A stretch of 64,000 nt of DNA. Origin: Bradyrhizobium sp. CB82. GTDB lineage: Bacteria > Pseudomonadota > Alphaproteobacteria > Rhizobiales > Xanthobacteraceae. Below are positions 1-9,887 of this stretch, one piece after another. The number at the start of each line of letters is the position of its first letter. The first letter of the stretch is position 1. The translations under genes were made by a program, and so were the position numbers. Location: the NCBI RefSeq assembly GCF_029714405.1, contig NZ_CP121650.1, forward strand, positions 2,299,001-2,363,000, written 5' to 3'. The notes beneath the pieces are model-generated. The model saw nothing but the letters and a program-made list of their open reading frames with translations, was not told the DNA's origin and did not search any database.

Positions 1-1460
1 CGCCGAACGAGATCGCACTCAACATCCTGCTTGCGGGCCTCACCATCATCTTCGTGTTCGCGACCGTCACCATTCCGAGCTACGCGGCCTATGCCGGCGG
101 CTCGATCTCGGTGATCGTGCTGGTCGCGCTGTTCGTGACGCTGATCCCGACCACGATCGGTGCGCTGCTGTCGGCGATCGGTATCGCCGGCATGGACCGC
201 CTGGTGCGCTTCAACGTGCTGGCGATGTCCGGTCGCGCCGTCGAGGCTGCCGGCGATGTCGACACCCTCTTGCTCGACAAGACCGGCACCATCACCCTCG
301 GCAACCGCCAGGCGACCGCGTTCCGTCCCGTGCGCGGTGTGACCGAGCAGGAGCTTGCCGATGCCGCCCAGCTCGCCTCGCTCGCCGACGAGACGCCGGA
401 GGGCCGCTCCATCGTCGTGCTGGCGAAGGAGAAATGCGGCATCCGCGGCCGCGACATGGTCGAGCTCGGCGCAACCTTCATCCCCTTCTCGGCGCAGACC
501 CGCATGAGCGGTGTCGATGCTGGCGGCGTATCGGTGCGGAAGGGCGCGGTCGACGCCATGCTCAATTATATCGGTGGTGGTGTGCCCCTGGCGGTCGCCT
601 CCGGCAACACGGCACGCGCGCTGCAGCCGGCCGCGCTCTCGGACGTCGGTCGTGAGATCCAGACGATCTCGGATGAAGTCTCGAAATCTGGCGGTACGCC
701 GCTGGCAGTCGCCAAGGACGGTCGCCTGCTCGGCATCGTCCAGCTCAAGGACATCGTCAAGGGGGGCATTCGAGAGCGCTTTGCGGAGCTGCGCCGCATG
801 GGCATCCGCACCATCATGATCACCGGCGACAATCCGATGACCGCGGCCGCGATCGCAGCGGAAGCCGGCGTCGACGATTTTCTTGCACAGGCAACGCCCG
901 AGGACAAGCTCAAGCTGATCCGCGACGAGCAGGCCAAGGGCAAGCTGGTGGCGATGTGCGGCGACGGCACCAACGACGCGCCGGCGCTCGCGCAGGCCGA
1001 CGTCGGCGTCGCCATGAACACGGGCACGCAGGCTGCGCGCGAGGCCGGCAATATGGTCGACCTCGACTCCAACCCGACCAAGCTGATCGAGGTGGTCGAG
1101 ATCGGCAAGCAGCTCCTGATGACACGCGGCGCGCTGACGACGTTCTCGATCGCCAACGACGTCGCAAAGTATTTTGCGATCATCCCGGCGATGTTTCTGG
1201 CGTTCTACCCGCAGCTCAACGTCCTCAATGTCATGAACCTGTCGAGCCCGCAGAGCGCCATCCTGTCGGCGATCATCTTCAACGCGCTGATCATCATCGC
1301 GCTGATCCCGCTGGCGCTGAAGGGCGTCGCCTACCGCGCCGTCGGTGCCGGTGCGCTGCTCAGCCGCAACCTGATGGTCTATGGGTTCGGCGGCATCATC
1401 ATTCCTTTCATCGGCATCAAGGCGATCGACCTCGTCGTCACCGCCCTGCACCTGGCTTGA
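1..1460 (+). CDS. kdpB: KdpB, potassium-transporting P-type ATPase subunit B (5' truncated by window edge)
   Basis: This is the catalytic ATPase subunit of the KdpFABC potassium pump in the inner membrane; it hydrolyses ATP to drive K+ uptake by KdpA. The reading frame is open from the first base (first whole codon at 3), so the start lies outside the window and about 485 residues remain. The phosphorylation motif DKTGT has its Asp codon at 276-278. Further along are the P-type hinge motifs [12 protein letters not shown] and [20 protein letters not shown]. Hydrophobic segments lie at the visible N-terminal edge and in the last 100 residues, as expected for the family. kdpC follows after about 110 bp that contain a palindromic repeat. 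Identification is secure; only the N-terminal actuator part is missing. Confidence 0.97.
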   Translation, partial: PNEIALNILLAGLTIIFVFATVTIPSYAAYAGGSISVIVLVALFVTLIPTTIGALLSAIGIAGMDRLVRFNVLAMSGRAVEAAGDVDTLLLDKTGTITLGNRQATAFRPVRGVTEQELADAAQLASLADETPEGRSIVVLAKEKCGIRGRDMVELGATFIPFSAQTRMSGVDAGGVSVRKGAVDAMLNYIGGGVPLAVASGNTARALQPAALSDVGREIQTISDEVSKSGGTPLAVAKDGRLLGIVQLKDIVKGGIRERFAELRRMGIRTIMITGDNPMTAAAIAAEAGVDDFLAQATPEDKLKLIRDEQAKGKLVAMCGDGTNDAPALAQADVGVAMNTGTQAAREAGNMVDLDSNPTKLIEVVEIGKQLLMTRGALTTFSIANDVAKYFAIIPAMFLAFYPQLNVLNVMNLSSPQSAILSAIIFNALIIIALIPLALKGVAYRAVGAGALLSRNLMVYGFGGIIIPFIGIKAIDLVVTALHLA

Positions 1461-1463
1461 GAC

Positions 1464-1550
1464 CGTCATTGCGAGCGAAGCGAAGCAATCCAGAAATGCC
1501 CCGCTGTTGAAGGCCTGGATTGCTTCGTCGCTTCGCTCCTCGCAATGACG
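1464..1550. repeat. Palindromic intergenic repeat, family A, copy 1
   Basis: Two inverted arms (about 1464-1493 and 1515-1550) both contain the core CATTGCGAG...AAGCAATCCAG and its complement, so transcripts can fold into a long hairpin. The arms differ in length: the right one has the GCGAGGAGCGAAGCGACGAAG variant. The same family recurs at 59767-59802 with 61462-61491, at 62708-62787 and at 63226-63305. Here it sits inside the kdp operon between kdpB and kdpC. Confidence 0.85.
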
Positions 1551-1568
1551 GAAGAATTGGAGACGTAA

Positions 1569-2171
1569 ATGCTCAGAGAAATCCGCCCAGCCATCGTCCT
1601 GCTGCTCGCGCTCACCGTCCTCACGGGACTGGCCTATCCACTCGCGATGACCGGCATTGCCGGTGTGCTCTTCCCAAGCGAGGCGCAAGGCAGCCTGATC
1701 GAGAAGGACGGCAAGGTCATCGGCTCCGCCTTGATCGGGCAGGAGTTCAGGGACGACAGATATTTCCACGGCCGCCCGTCGGCGACGGTTGCGCCGGATC
1801 CTAATGATTCGAGCAAGACCGTGTCCGCGCCTTACAACGCTGCCAATTCCGGTGGCTCCAACCTGGGCCCGACCAGCAAGGCGCTGGCCGACCGGCTGAA
1901 GGAAGATGTGGACAAGCTGAGGACGGAAAACCCGAGCCAGCCGGTGCCGGTCGACCTGGTCACGACATCCGGCAGCGGTCTCGATCCGCACATCTCGCCG
2001 GAAGCAGCCCAATTCCAGGTGCCGCGCGTGGCGAAAGCACGCAACCTGCCGGAGGAGTCGCTCAGCAAGATCGTAGCCGCGAACACCGAGGGCCGCCTAT
2101 TCGGGCTGCTTGGCGAGCCCCGGGTCAACGTGCTGGCGTTGAACCTGGCGCTCGACCGCGCCGCCAAGTAG
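1569..2171 (+). CDS. kdpC: KdpC, potassium-transporting ATPase subunit C
   Basis: This small single-span subunit of the KdpFABC complex stabilises the KdpA/KdpB assembly and raises ATP affinity. At 200 residues it has the usual family length. It has one N-terminal membrane segment (about residues 8-30, [20 protein letters not shown]), then a soluble periplasmic-side domain with the typical YFHGRPSA and [19 protein letters not shown] stretch. The C-terminus [20 protein letters not shown] is characteristic of KdpC. The ATG at 1569 follows GGAGACGTAA, a plausible ribosome binding site. It is transcribed with kdpB upstream and kdpD downstream (40 bp gap). Confidence 0.97.
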   Translation: MLREIRPAIVLLLALTVLTGLAYPLAMTGIAGVLFPSEAQGSLIEKDGKVIGSALIGQEFRDDRYFHGRPSATVAPDPNDSSKTVSAPYNAANSGGSNLGPTSKALADRLKEDVDKLRTENPSQPVPVDLVTTSGSGLDPHISPEAAQFQVPRVAKARNLPEESLSKIVAANTEGRLFGLLGEPRVNVLALNLALDRAAK

Positions 2172-2211
2172 CGGCCTAGGCTCCCCGTGGCCGGATGATT
2201 ATAATGCGCTG

Positions 2212-4935
2212 ATGGTCCGAGAGCGCCGCGATCCCGAACAACGTCCTTCGCCCGAGGCGCTGCTTGAAGCGGCGCGCCGGGAAGAGAGCGCGAGCGGCAA
2301 GCTCAAGATCTTCGTCGGCGCCGCGCCTGGCGTCGGCAAGACCTACGAGATGCTACAAAGCGCGCACGCCAAGCGCAAGGCGGGCATCGACGTGGTCGTC
2401 GGTTTCGTCGAGACCCACGGCCGCGCGGAGACCGAAGCGCTGCTCCGCGGGCTCGAGGTGATCCCGCGCAAGAAACTCGACTATCGTGGACAGGTCCTCG
2501 AAGAGATGGACCTCGATGCGGTGATCGCGCGCAGGCCGCAAATTGCCCTGGTCGACGAACTTGCCCACACCAATGCGTCCGGCAGCCGTCATCCCAAGCG
2601 CTATCTCGATGTCGAGGAGCTGCTCTCGAACGGCATCGACGTCTACACCGCCGTCAACATCCAGCACATCGAAAGCCTGAACGATGTCGTCGCCCAGATC
2701 ACCCATGTGCGGGTGCGCGAGACCGTGCCGGATTCAGTGTTCGATCGCGCCGACGCGATCGAGCTGATCGACCTCACGCCCGATGATCTCATCCAGCGGC
2801 TGAAGGAGGGCAAGGTCTACGTGCCCAAGCAGGCCGAGCGGGCGCTGGAGCACTATTTCTCACCAGGCAATCTCACGGCGCTCCGTGAGCTCGCGCTACG
2901 GCGCACGGCTGAGCGCGTCGATGAGCAGCTCCTTACCCACATGCAGGCCAATGCCATCGCCGGGCCATGGGCCGCGGGCGAACGCATCCTGGTCTGCGTC
3001 AGTGAGGATCCGCGCGCAGCGGGCCTCGTGCGCTACACCAAGCGGTTGGCCGATCGATTGCACGCGCCATTCACTGCGATCTCGATCGAGACGCGGCGAT
3101 CGTTGCTGCTCTCGGACGCCGAGCGCGACCGGCTCGCCGACACGCTGCGGCTTGCCGAATCGCTCGGCGGCGAGGCGCTGACAATCCCCGGCGTCGGCCG
3201 TCGCATCGCCGACGACGTCATCAACTTCGCGCAAGGCAATAATGTCACGCAGATCGTGATCGGCAAGTCGACCCGATCGCGCTGGTTCGAGATCACGCGC
3301 GGCTCGGTGGTGCACGACCTCGTGCGCCGCTCCGGCAACATCACGGTGCACGTGATTTCCGGTGACGAATTACCAGGCGAGGCGGTGCCGAAAACAGCGG
3401 TGCAGACGGCGGCCCGCACGGAACCGTTCGATCCGCGCCCGTACCTCAAGGCGCTCGGGATCGCTCTGCTTGGACTTGGCGCGGCCGAGCTGATCCAGCC
3501 GTACTTCGGTATCGAGAACGTCGATCTCGTGCTGCTGACCGCGGTGGTGGTGGTTGCCGTGCGTTACGGCCTCTGGCCGTCGCTGCTTGCCACGGTCGCG
3601 GCGTCGCTTGCCTACAATTTCTTTTTCCTGCCGCCGATCTATACCTTCACGATCACCGATCCGACCAATATCGCGGCGTTTGTCCTGTTCATGGTGGTTG
3701 CGATGCTGGTGTCCAATGTCGCGGCTCGCGTGCGCACTCAGGCCGACACAGCGATCGGCCGGATAAGGATGACCGAGCAGCTCTATGCCTTCAGCCGCAA
3801 GCTGGCGGGCACCGCGACCCTCGACGATGTCTTGTGGGCGACGGCCTATCAGATCGCGCTGATGCTGAAGGTCCGCGTGGTGCTGCTGCTGCCGGAGGAG
3901 GGCCTGCTGACGGTGAAGTCCGGCTACCCACCCGAGGATGAACTCGACCAGGCTGATCTTGCCGCCGCCAACTGGGCCGGGAGCAACGACCGGCCTGCCG
4001 GCCGCGGCTCCGACACGCTGCCCGGCGCAAAACGCCTGTTTCTGCCGATGCGCACCGGGCGCGGCCCGATCGGCGTCATCGGCATCGACAACGACCGCGC
4101 CGGTCCTCTGCTGACGCCCGATCAGCGCCGCCTGCTCGATGCGCTGGTCGACCAGGGCGCGCTCGCGATCGAGCGTGTGCTGCTGGTGGAGGACATGGAT
4201 CGGGTCAAGCGCACGGTCGAATCCGAGCGGCTGCGCTCGGCGCTGTTGACCTCGATCTCGCACGATTTGAAAACACCACTCGCCTCCGTGCTCGGCGCGG
4301 CCTCGACCATCCGCGATCTCGCCGGCGACTTGTCGGATACCGAGAAGCGTGACCTGTTGGCGACCGTGATCGACGAATCCGAGAGGCTCAACCGCTTCAT
4401 CGCCAATCTGCTCGACATGACCAAGCTCGAATCCGGCGCCATCGTGCCGAACACCGCGCTGCACGACGTCGGCGAGATCGTCGGCAGCGCGCTGAGGCGG
4501 GCGAGCAAGATCCTGACGCGTCATAAGATCGAGCTTCAGCTCGCCGCCGATATGCCGATGCTCGAGCTCGACGCCGTCCTGTTCGAGCAGGTGCTGTTCA
4601 ATCTGCTCGACAACGCGGCAAAGTACTCGCAGCCGGATACCACGATCGCAATCCGCAGCCGGCGGGACAAGGACCGGGTCGTTCTGGAGGTCGCTGATGA
4701 AGGCGAAGGCATCCCTCCGGGCGAGCTCGAGAGTGTATTCGACAAGTTCTATCGCGTGCAGAAGGGCGATCATGTCCGGCCCGGTACCGGGCTCGGTCTT
4801 GCGATCTCCCGCGGCTTCGTCGAGGCGATGCGCGGCACGATCACGGCTGCGAACCGCGTGGATCGCAGCGGTGCGGTGCTCACCATTCGCCTGCCGATCC
4901 CCGCGCAGACCAACGCATTGGACACCGCCGCATGA
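2212..4935 (+). CDS. kdpD: KdpD, osmosensitive K+ channel sensor histidine kinase
   Basis: This is the membrane sensor kinase of the KdpDE two-component system, which turns on kdp expression at low K+ or high osmolarity. At 907 residues it matches full-length KdpD. The N-terminal KdpD domain carries the Walker A motif GAAPGVGKT (about residues 36-44) and the Walker B-like LVDELAHTN. A universal-stress-like domain follows (about 255-390). Next are four closely spaced membrane segments (about 408-500), then a GAF-like region. The HisKA box SISHDLKTP has its phospho-acceptor His at about residue 684, and an ATPase domain follows with NLLDNAAKYS and GTGLGLAIS. The stop overlaps the kdpE start by 4 bp (ATGA), so translation is probably coupled. 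Confidence 0.98.
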   Translation: MVRERRDPEQRPSPEALLEAARREESASGKLKIFVGAAPGVGKTYEMLQSAHAKRKAGIDVVVGFVETHGRAETEALLRGLEVIPRKKLDYRGQVLEEMDLDAVIARRPQIALVDELAHTNASGSRHPKRYLDVEELLSNGIDVYTAVNIQHIESLNDVVAQITHVRVRETVPDSVFDRADAIELIDLTPDDLIQRLKEGKVYVPKQAERALEHYFSPGNLTALRELALRRTAERVDEQLLTHMQANAIAGPWAAGERILVCVSEDPRAAGLVRYTKRLADRLHAPFTAISIETRRSLLLSDAERDRLADTLRLAESLGGEALTIPGVGRRIADDVINFAQGNNVTQIVIGKSTRSRWFEITRGSVVHDLVRRSGNITVHVISGDELPGEAVPKTAVQTAARTEPFDPRPYLKALGIALLGLGAAELIQPYFGIENVDLVLLTAVVVVAVRYGLWPSLLATVAASLAYNFFFLPPIYTFTITDPTNIAAFVLFMVVAMLVSNVAARVRTQADTAIGRIRMTEQLYAFSRKLAGTATLDDVLWATAYQIALMLKVRVVLLLPEEGLLTVKSGYPPEDELDQADLAAANWAGSNDRPAGRGSDTLPGAKRLFLPMRTGRGPIGVIGIDNDRAGPLLTPDQRRLLDALVDQGALAIERVLLVEDMDRVKRTVESERLRSALLTSISHDLKTPLASVLGAASTIRDLAGDLSDTEKRDLLATVIDESERLNRFIANLLDMTKLESGAIVPNTALHDVGEIVGSALRRASKILTRHKIELQLAADMPMLELDAVLFEQVLFNLLDNAAKYSQPDTTIAIRSRRDKDRVVLEVADEGEGIPPGELESVFDKFYRVQKGDHVRPGTGLGLAISRGFVEAMRGTITAANRVDRSGAVLTIRLPIPAQTNALDTAA

Positions 4936-5621
4936 GCGCACCCCCGATCAAGGTTCTGGTCATCGACGACGAGCCGCCGATCCGTAAATTGCTGCGGATG
5001 GGGCTGACCACGCAGGGTTATGACATCCTGGAAGCGCCGAACGGCAAGACCGCGCTGGAGAAGCTCACCGAGGGGCCGGCGCTGATCATCCTCGATCTCG
5101 GCCTGCCCGACATCCAGGGCCACGAGCTGCTCCGCACCATCCGCGCGCGCAACGAGAGCGTGCCGATCGTGGTGCTGTCGAGCCGCGGCGACGAGGCTGG
5201 CAAGGTGCAGGCGCTCGATCTCGGCGCCGACGATTATCTGACAAAACCGTTCGGCATGGACGAGCTTTTGGCGCGGCTGCGGGCCGCACTGCGGCACCAA
5301 CTCCAGGTCAAGGGCGAACGCCCGGTATTCCGCACCGGCGATCTCTCCGTCGATCTCGTTCGCCGCATCGTCAAGGTTGGCGAGCGCGAGGTAAAACTGT
5401 CGCCGAAGGAATATGATCTCCTGCGTGTGCTGGTGCAGCACGCCGGCAAGGTGCTGACCCACCGGTTTCTTCTGAAGGAATTGTGGGACGAACTGACCGA
5501 CGCGCAATATCTGCGTGTTTACGTCCGCCAGCTCCGCCACAAGATCGAGGCCGATCCCGAGCGGCCGCAATATGTGCTGACCGAGACGGGGATCGGATAT
5601 CGGCTGAAGGCGGGGGATTAG
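4932..5621 (+). CDS. kdpE: KdpE, OmpR-family response regulator
   Basis: This cytoplasmic response regulator is phosphorylated by KdpD and activates the kdpFABC promoter. It has 229 residues. The receiver domain begins VLVIDDEPPIRKLL, with acidic pocket D12/D13, phospho-acceptor Asp at residue 55 (ILDLGLPD) and the conserved Lys in LTKPFG. The C-terminal winged-helix domain has the OmpR signature KLSPKEYDLLRVLVQHAGKV followed by YVRQLRHKIE and ETGIGYRL. The gene overlaps kdpD by 4 bp and ends the operon. A palindromic repeat separates it from the convergent ku gene. Confidence 0.97.
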   Translation: MSAPPIKVLVIDDEPPIRKLLRMGLTTQGYDILEAPNGKTALEKLTEGPALIILDLGLPDIQGHELLRTIRARNESVPIVVLSSRGDEAGKVQALDLGADDYLTKPFGMDELLARLRAALRHQLQVKGERPVFRTGDLSVDLVRRIVKVGEREVKLSPKEYDLLRVLVQHAGKVLTHRFLLKELWDELTDAQYLRVYVRQLRHKIEADPERPQYVLTETGIGYRLKAGD

Positions 5622-5645
5622 ACCGCGCTGGAGACGCTTCTCTAT

Positions 5646-5760
5646 CCCCTCATCCTAAGGAGCCAGGCTTGCGTGGCGTCTCGAAGGACGAAGGCCCGGA
5701 CGCAGCAGCGAGGGCCTACATGGTTCGAGACGGCGCTTCGCGCCTCCTCACCATGAGGGG
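5646..5760. repeat. Palindromic intergenic repeat, family B, copy 1
   Basis: The sequence runs from CCCTCATCC...AAGGAGCC through GCGTCTCGAAGGA and GGTTCGAGACGGCGCTTCGCGCC to CTCCTCACCATGAGGGG, giving nested inverted arms. A second copy of the family is split by an insertion element at 59805-59818 and 61356-61452. This copy fills the gap between the converging kdpE and ku genes and abuts the ku stop codon at 5761, so it may end transcription from both sides; that role is an inference. Confidence 0.75.
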
Positions 5761-6645
5761 TCACCCGGCCTTTCGATGCCTCGCCGCCGGGCGATGCGTC
5801 TTGCGTGTGGTGCGGTGCCGTCTCGTGCTCCGCCGCGGATGGGAGCGCGCTGACGCCCGTCCTCGGCCACGCCCCTTCAAGCTTTGCTTCAGCGCGTCCA
5901 TCAGATTGATGACGTTGCTCGGTCGCTCCTCGGGTGCGGGCAGCTCGATCTTCTTGCCGCTGGCTTTGCGCTTCACCAGCGCGTTCAGCGCGTCCTCATA
6001 TTCGTCCTTGAATTTGCTGGGGTCGAAATGCGCCGCCTTGGTGTGCAGGATGTGGCCGGCGAGCTCGACCATGTCCTTGGTGATCTTCGGGCTCTTGATG
6101 TCGTCGAAGAACTGGTCTTCGTCGCGCAGCTCGTAGGGATAGCGTAACGTGGTGCCGAGCAAACCCTTGCCAAGCGGCTCGATGCTCATGACATGTTCGC
6201 GGTTGGTCAACACGATCCTGGCGAGTGCCACGCGCTCCTCGTCCTTCATGGCATCGCGAATCACCGCAAAGGCGTCCACCGCAGCCCTTCCATCGGGAGC
6301 GATATAGTAGGGGTGGTCGAGGTAGCGCTTGTCGATCTCCTCGCGCGGCACGAAGCTTTCGATGTCGATCGTATGATTGCTTTCGATCTGAACCGCTTCC
6401 AGCTCCTCGGGCTCGATCTCGACATATTTGCCCTTGCGTAGCTCGTAGCCGCGCCCCTTCTGATCCCTCTCGACGACGTCGCCGGTCTCGGCATCGACCA
6501 TCTGCTGCTTCAGACGATTGCCGGTCTCCCGGTTGATCATGTGAAACCGTGTCTTCTCCGCAGCGGTCGTCGCGGGATAGAGGACGACCGGACAGGTCAC
6601 CAGCGACAGCTTCAACGTTCCTTTCCAATAGGCGCGGGGAGCCAT
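5761..6645 (-). CDS. ku: Ku, non-homologous end-joining DNA end-binding protein
   Basis: Bacterial Ku forms a homodimeric ring that binds DNA double-strand ends and recruits LigD. The start is placed at ATG 6645, giving [20 protein letters not shown], the usual Ku N-terminus, and 294 residues. The frame stays open far upstream, but that part lies over ligD and is rejected. The Ku core follows ([54 protein letters not shown]). The conserved helix [28 protein letters not shown] comes next. The C-terminus is very basic (about 45 residues rich in Arg, Lys, His), as in many bacterial Ku proteins that use a tail for DNA or LigD contact. It is divergent from ligD, with 120 bp between the starts. Confidence 0.96.
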   Translation of the reverse strand: MAPRAYWKGTLKLSLVTCPVVLYPATTAAEKTRFHMINRETGNRLKQQMVDAETGDVVERDQKGRGYELRKGKYVEIEPEELEAVQIESNHTIDIESFVPREEIDKRYLDHPYYIAPDGRAAVDAFAVIRDAMKDEERVALARIVLTNREHVMSIEPLGKGLLGTTLRYPYELRDEDQFFDDIKSPKITKDMVELAGHILHTKAAHFDPSKFKDEYEDALNALVKRKASGKKIELPAPEERPSNVINLMDALKQSLKGRGRGRASARSHPRRSTRRHRTTRKTHRPAARHRKAG

Positions 6646-6675
6646 TCCAATCTCCAACGTTTTCAATGCGTTTTC

Positions 6676-6708
6676 GGAACTCCAACCCATCTTATGGGTT
6701 TTGGTTCC
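6676..6708. promoter_or_regulatory. Overlapping face-to-face EcfG-type promoter motifs for ku and ligD
   Basis: On the plus strand GGAAC at 6676-6680 is followed, after exactly 16 bases, by GGTT at 6697-6700, 66 bp before the ligD start. On the minus strand GGAAC (plus 6704-6708 reads GTTCC) is followed, after exactly 16 bases, by GGTT (plus 6684-6687 reads AACC), 39 bp before the ku start. The known alphaproteobacterial general-stress sigma factor motif is GGAAC-N16/17-cGTT; both sites match it except at the first base of the -10. Regulation is inferred from motif and position. Confidence 0.6.
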
Positions 6709-6765
6709 GAGTGGGACTTTGGCTGTGATACGCTTGAATGCACTTGCAAAAATGCGGGACCGATC

Positions 6766-9417
6766 GTGCTGCGAAACCTCTCCACCTATCGAAAAAAGCG
6801 GGATTTCGAGATCACCCCGGAGCCGTCTGGCGAGACGGCTGTTGCGCCATCGAAACAGCGGCGTTTCGTGATCCAGAAGCACGACGCGACCCGGTTGCAT
6901 TACGATCTCCGGCTGGAGTTCGACGGCGTCTTCAAGTCCTGGGCGGTGACGAAGGGACCTTCGCTCGACCCGCGTGACAAGCGGCTCGCGGTCGAGGTCG
7001 AGGATCATCCGCTCGACTACGGCGATTTCGAAGGCACCATTCCGGAAGGACAATATGGCGGCGGCACAGTGATGCTGTGGGACCGCGGCACCTGGGAGTC
7101 GGAGGATCCGGAGCGCGGCTTCAAGAAGGGCGACCTGAAGTTCACGCTGCACGGCGGCAAGCTGCACGGTGGCTGGGTGCTTGTGCGCATGCGCAATCGC
7201 GGCGGCGAAAAGCGCACCAACTGGTTGCTGATCAAGCATCGCGATGAATATGCCCGCGAGGGCGAGGATAACACCATCCTGGAGGAAGACAAATCGGTCG
7301 CCTCCGGCCGAGCGATGAAGCAGATTGCTGAGGGCAAGGGGCGCGCGCCAAAGCCGTTCATGCTGGCGAAGGGGACAAAGGGCAAGGCCGACGCGGTCTG
7401 GCAGTCCAACCGCGCGGACAAGGAGGTGCGCACCATCAAGCCTGCGCCGCGCGCGGCTTTGAAGAAGGGCAAAGTGACGGCGGCGACAGCGAAGAAGGCG
7501 GAGATGCCGGACTTCGTCGCGCCGCAGCTCTGTACGCCGGTGCAGCGCCCACCCGCGGGCGAGAGCTGGTGCCACGAGATCAAGTTCGACGGCTACCGCG
7601 TGCAGCTTCGCGTCGAAGACAGCGAAGCGACGCTCAAGACTCGCAAGGGCCTCGACTGGACCCAAAAGTTCGCATCGATCGCCAAGGAAGCCGGCGCGCT
7701 ACCGGACGTGCTGATCGACGGCGAGATCGTCGCGCTCGACCACAATGGTGCACCGAGCTTCTCCGCGCTCCAGGCGGCGCTGTCGAACGGCAAGTCCGAT
7801 GACCTCATCTTCTTCGCCTTCGATCTCCTGTTTGCCGAAAGCCTCGACTTGCGCCGGCTGCCGCTCGCGGAACGCAAGACGCGGCTTAAGAAGCTGCTCG
7901 GCGCGCGCAAGAAGAAGTCGAGCCAGATCCGGTATGTCGAGCATTTCGAGAGTGGTGGCAATGCGGTGCTGCAATCGGCCTGCAAGCTCGAGCTCGAAGG
8001 TGTGGTCTCGAAGAAGCTCGACGCGCCCTATCGTTCGGGACGCACCGAAAGCTGGACGAAAGCGAAATGCCGCGCCGGCCACGAGGTCGTGATCGGCGGC
8101 TACAAGACCACGAATGGCAAATTCCGCTCGCTGATGGCGGGCGTGCACCGCGGCGATGATCTCGCCTTTGTCGGCATCGTCGGCACCGGCTTTGGTGCCG
8201 ACAAGGTCAAGCGCATCATGCCGCTGTTGAAGGCGGCGGAGGCCAGGGAGAGCCCGTTCGGCGGTAAGAACGCGCCGAAGAAGACCCGCGACGTGCATTG
8301 GCTGAAACCCGAGCTCGTGGCCGAGATCGAGTTCGCGGGCTTCACCGGCGACGGCAATATTCGCCAGGCTGCGTTCAAGGGCCTGCGGCTGGACAAGCCC
8401 GCCGAGGAAGTCGAGGCCGAGACACCGGCAAAAACCGAGCTTGCCGAGCCCTCGCCGCGGAAGGGCAAGACGAAGGCCGCATCAAAGGCAAAAGCAAAAC
8501 AGTCCGGCGCGGCCGAAGTGATGGGCGTCGTCATCTCGAAGCCCGACAAGGAGCTGTGGCCGAACGGCGGGGATGGCGAACCCGCCACCAAGCTCGATCT
8601 GGCGCGCTATTTCGAGGCGGTCGGCGAATGGATGATCGCGCATCTGAAGGGCCGGCCGTGCTCGCTCATCCGCGCGCCCGATGGCATCAAGGGCGAATGC
8701 TTCTTCCAGCGTCATGCCATGCAGGGCACGTCGAATCTTCTGGAGCTCGCAAAGGTCTCAGGCGATCGCAAGCCGTATTTGCAGATCGACCGCATTGAGG
8801 GGCTTGCGGCGGTGGCGCAGATCGGCGGCGTGGAGCTGCATCCCTGGAATTGTGCGCCTTACGCCTATGAGACGCCCGGCCGGCTGGTGTTCGACCTCGA
8901 CCCCGCGCCGGACGTTGCGTTCACGGATGTGATCGAGGCGGCCAGGGAGATGCGGCAGCGTCTGTCCGATGTCGGCCTGGGGAGCTTCTGCAAGACCACC
9001 GGCGGCAAGGGCCTGCATGTCGTGGTCCCGCTGCTCCACGGCGCGCGTGACAAGGTCGACTGGAAGGAGGCGAAGGCCTTTGCGCAAGGTGTATGCCGCT
9101 GGATGGCCGACGACGATCCGCAGCGCTATCTGCTCAACATGTCGAAGAAGCTGCGCGAGGGCAAGATCTTCCTCGACTATCTGCGCAATGACCGCATGTC
9201 CACCGCGGTCGCTCCGCTGTCACCGCGCGCGCGCGACGGCGCCACCGTCTCCATGCCGCTGACCTGGGCCCAGGCGAAGAGCGATCTCGATCCGAGGCGA
9301 TACACGCTGCGCACCGTGCCGGGCCTTTTGGCGCGGTCAAAGGCGTGGGATGGCTATGATGACGCGGCCGCATCGATCAAGGCGGCGATCAAGAAGCTGG
9401 CGGGGAAGGTGAAGTAG
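6766..9417 (+). CDS. ligD: LigD, multifunctional NHEJ DNA ligase (phosphoesterase-ligase-polymerase)
   Basis: LigD is the ATP-dependent ligase that partners Ku to trim, fill and seal double-strand breaks. The GTG at 6766 is chosen because the family consensus STYRKKRDF begins just after it and the upstream extension would cross the ku promoter; this gives 883 residues. Domain order is: 3'-phosphoesterase (about 30-150, with [14 protein letters not shown] and [12 protein letters not shown]); adenylating ligase (about 245-560, with nucleophile Lys about residue 273 in EIKFDGYR, then IDGEIV and EGVVSKKLD); and primase-like polymerase (about 590-880, with metal-binding DLDP at about 710 and [14 protein letters not shown]). 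Lys/Ala-rich linkers separate the domains. This three-domain order is the one usual for Bradyrhizobium and many Proteobacteria. Confidence 0.96.
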   Translation: MLRNLSTYRKKRDFEITPEPSGETAVAPSKQRRFVIQKHDATRLHYDLRLEFDGVFKSWAVTKGPSLDPRDKRLAVEVEDHPLDYGDFEGTIPEGQYGGGTVMLWDRGTWESEDPERGFKKGDLKFTLHGGKLHGGWVLVRMRNRGGEKRTNWLLIKHRDEYAREGEDNTILEEDKSVASGRAMKQIAEGKGRAPKPFMLAKGTKGKADAVWQSNRADKEVRTIKPAPRAALKKGKVTAATAKKAEMPDFVAPQLCTPVQRPPAGESWCHEIKFDGYRVQLRVEDSEATLKTRKGLDWTQKFASIAKEAGALPDVLIDGEIVALDHNGAPSFSALQAALSNGKSDDLIFFAFDLLFAESLDLRRLPLAERKTRLKKLLGARKKKSSQIRYVEHFESGGNAVLQSACKLELEGVVSKKLDAPYRSGRTESWTKAKCRAGHEVVIGGYKTTNGKFRSLMAGVHRGDDLAFVGIVGTGFGADKVKRIMPLLKAAEARESPFGGKNAPKKTRDVHWLKPELVAEIEFAGFTGDGNIRQAAFKGLRLDKPAEEVEAETPAKTELAEPSPRKGKTKAASKAKAKQSGAAEVMGVVISKPDKELWPNGGDGEPATKLDLARYFEAVGEWMIAHLKGRPCSLIRAPDGIKGECFFQRHAMQGTSNLLELAKVSGDRKPYLQIDRIEGLAAVAQIGGVELHPWNCAPYAYETPGRLVFDLDPAPDVAFTDVIEAAREMRQRLSDVGLGSFCKTTGGKGLHVVVPLLHGARDKVDWKEAKAFAQGVCRWMADDDPQRYLLNMSKKLREGKIFLDYLRNDRMSTAVAPLSPRARDGATVSMPLTWAQAKSDLDPRRYTLRTVPGLLARSKAWDGYDDAAASIKAAIKKLAGKVK

Positions 9418-9541
9418 GCGCTGCGTGCAGCGCAGATGCGGAAGCCGTAGGATGGTCAAGCGAAGCGTGCCACCGCCTTTGTGCACATTGAGACAGAAGC
9501 GTGGGCACGGCGCTTTTGCGCCTTTGCCCACCCTGTGTGGG

Positions 9542-9706
9542 CTAGATCCGTCCCAGCAGCACCAATATCAGCAGGATGACGATGATCAGCCCCAGTCCGC
9601 CGCCGCCGTAATAGCCAGTGCCGTAGAAAGGGCCGCCGCCGATCCCGCTGAAGCCGCCGAGCAGTGCGATGATCAGAATGATCAGAATGATGGTACCGAT
9701 GGACAT
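9542..9706 (-). CDS. DUF3309-like small glycine-rich membrane protein
   Basis: This is a 54-residue protein of unknown function. The ATG at 9706 is preceded by TGGAGGAAATTTGC, a strong ribosome binding site; a longer start at 9745 is less likely. It has two hydrophobic segments (IGTIILIILIIALLGG and GLGLIIVILLILVLLG) joined by a Gly/Tyr/Phe-rich loop (GGGPFYGTGYYGGGG). That arrangement is typical of the DUF3309 family of tiny inner-membrane proteins common in Rhizobiales. It stands alone and is divergent from the PHA-type gene. Two possible EcfG-type promoter motifs lie just upstream, which would fit a stress-induced membrane peptide. Confidence 0.75.
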   Translation of the reverse strand: MSIGTIILIILIIALLGGFSGIGGGPFYGTGYYGGGGLGLIIVILLILVLLGRI

Positions 9707-9733
9707 GCAAATTTCCTCCAGCCCTTTGCAAGG

Positions 9734-9790
9734 GACGTTGCGCATTGATTGACGTTCCTCGGAGCAACTGGCCGCAGAAGTGAAAGTTCC
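9734..9790 (-). promoter_or_regulatory. Two candidate EcfG-type promoters upstream of the DUF3309 gene
   Basis: Read on the minus strand, GGAAC (complement of 9754-9758) is followed after 16 bases by CGTC (complement of 9734-9737), and a second GGAAC (complement of 9786-9790) is followed after 16 bases by AGTT (complement of 9766-9769). Each matches GGAAC-N16-cGTT at all but one position. Both point at the DUF3309 start at 9706. Chance matches cannot be excluded. Confidence 0.35.
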
Positions 9791-9887
9791 TGAATCGGAT
9801 CGCTACAAGACAGCTAGCAAGCGGAACCTTTTGCAATTTGGCGAGCCTGACTATGTGAAGAGGATCAGTGAGGAGGAGGGGAGGGCC

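Noticed and set aside
3370..4941. Minus-strand open frame of 523 codons
   Set aside because: It is antisense to the kinase half of kdpD; Gln/Arg/Asp-rich shadow without motifs.
6646..7665. Long N-terminal extension of Ku (to 634 residues)
   Set aside because: The extra part is antisense to ligD and crosses the ku promoter; the Ku family start is at ATG 6645.
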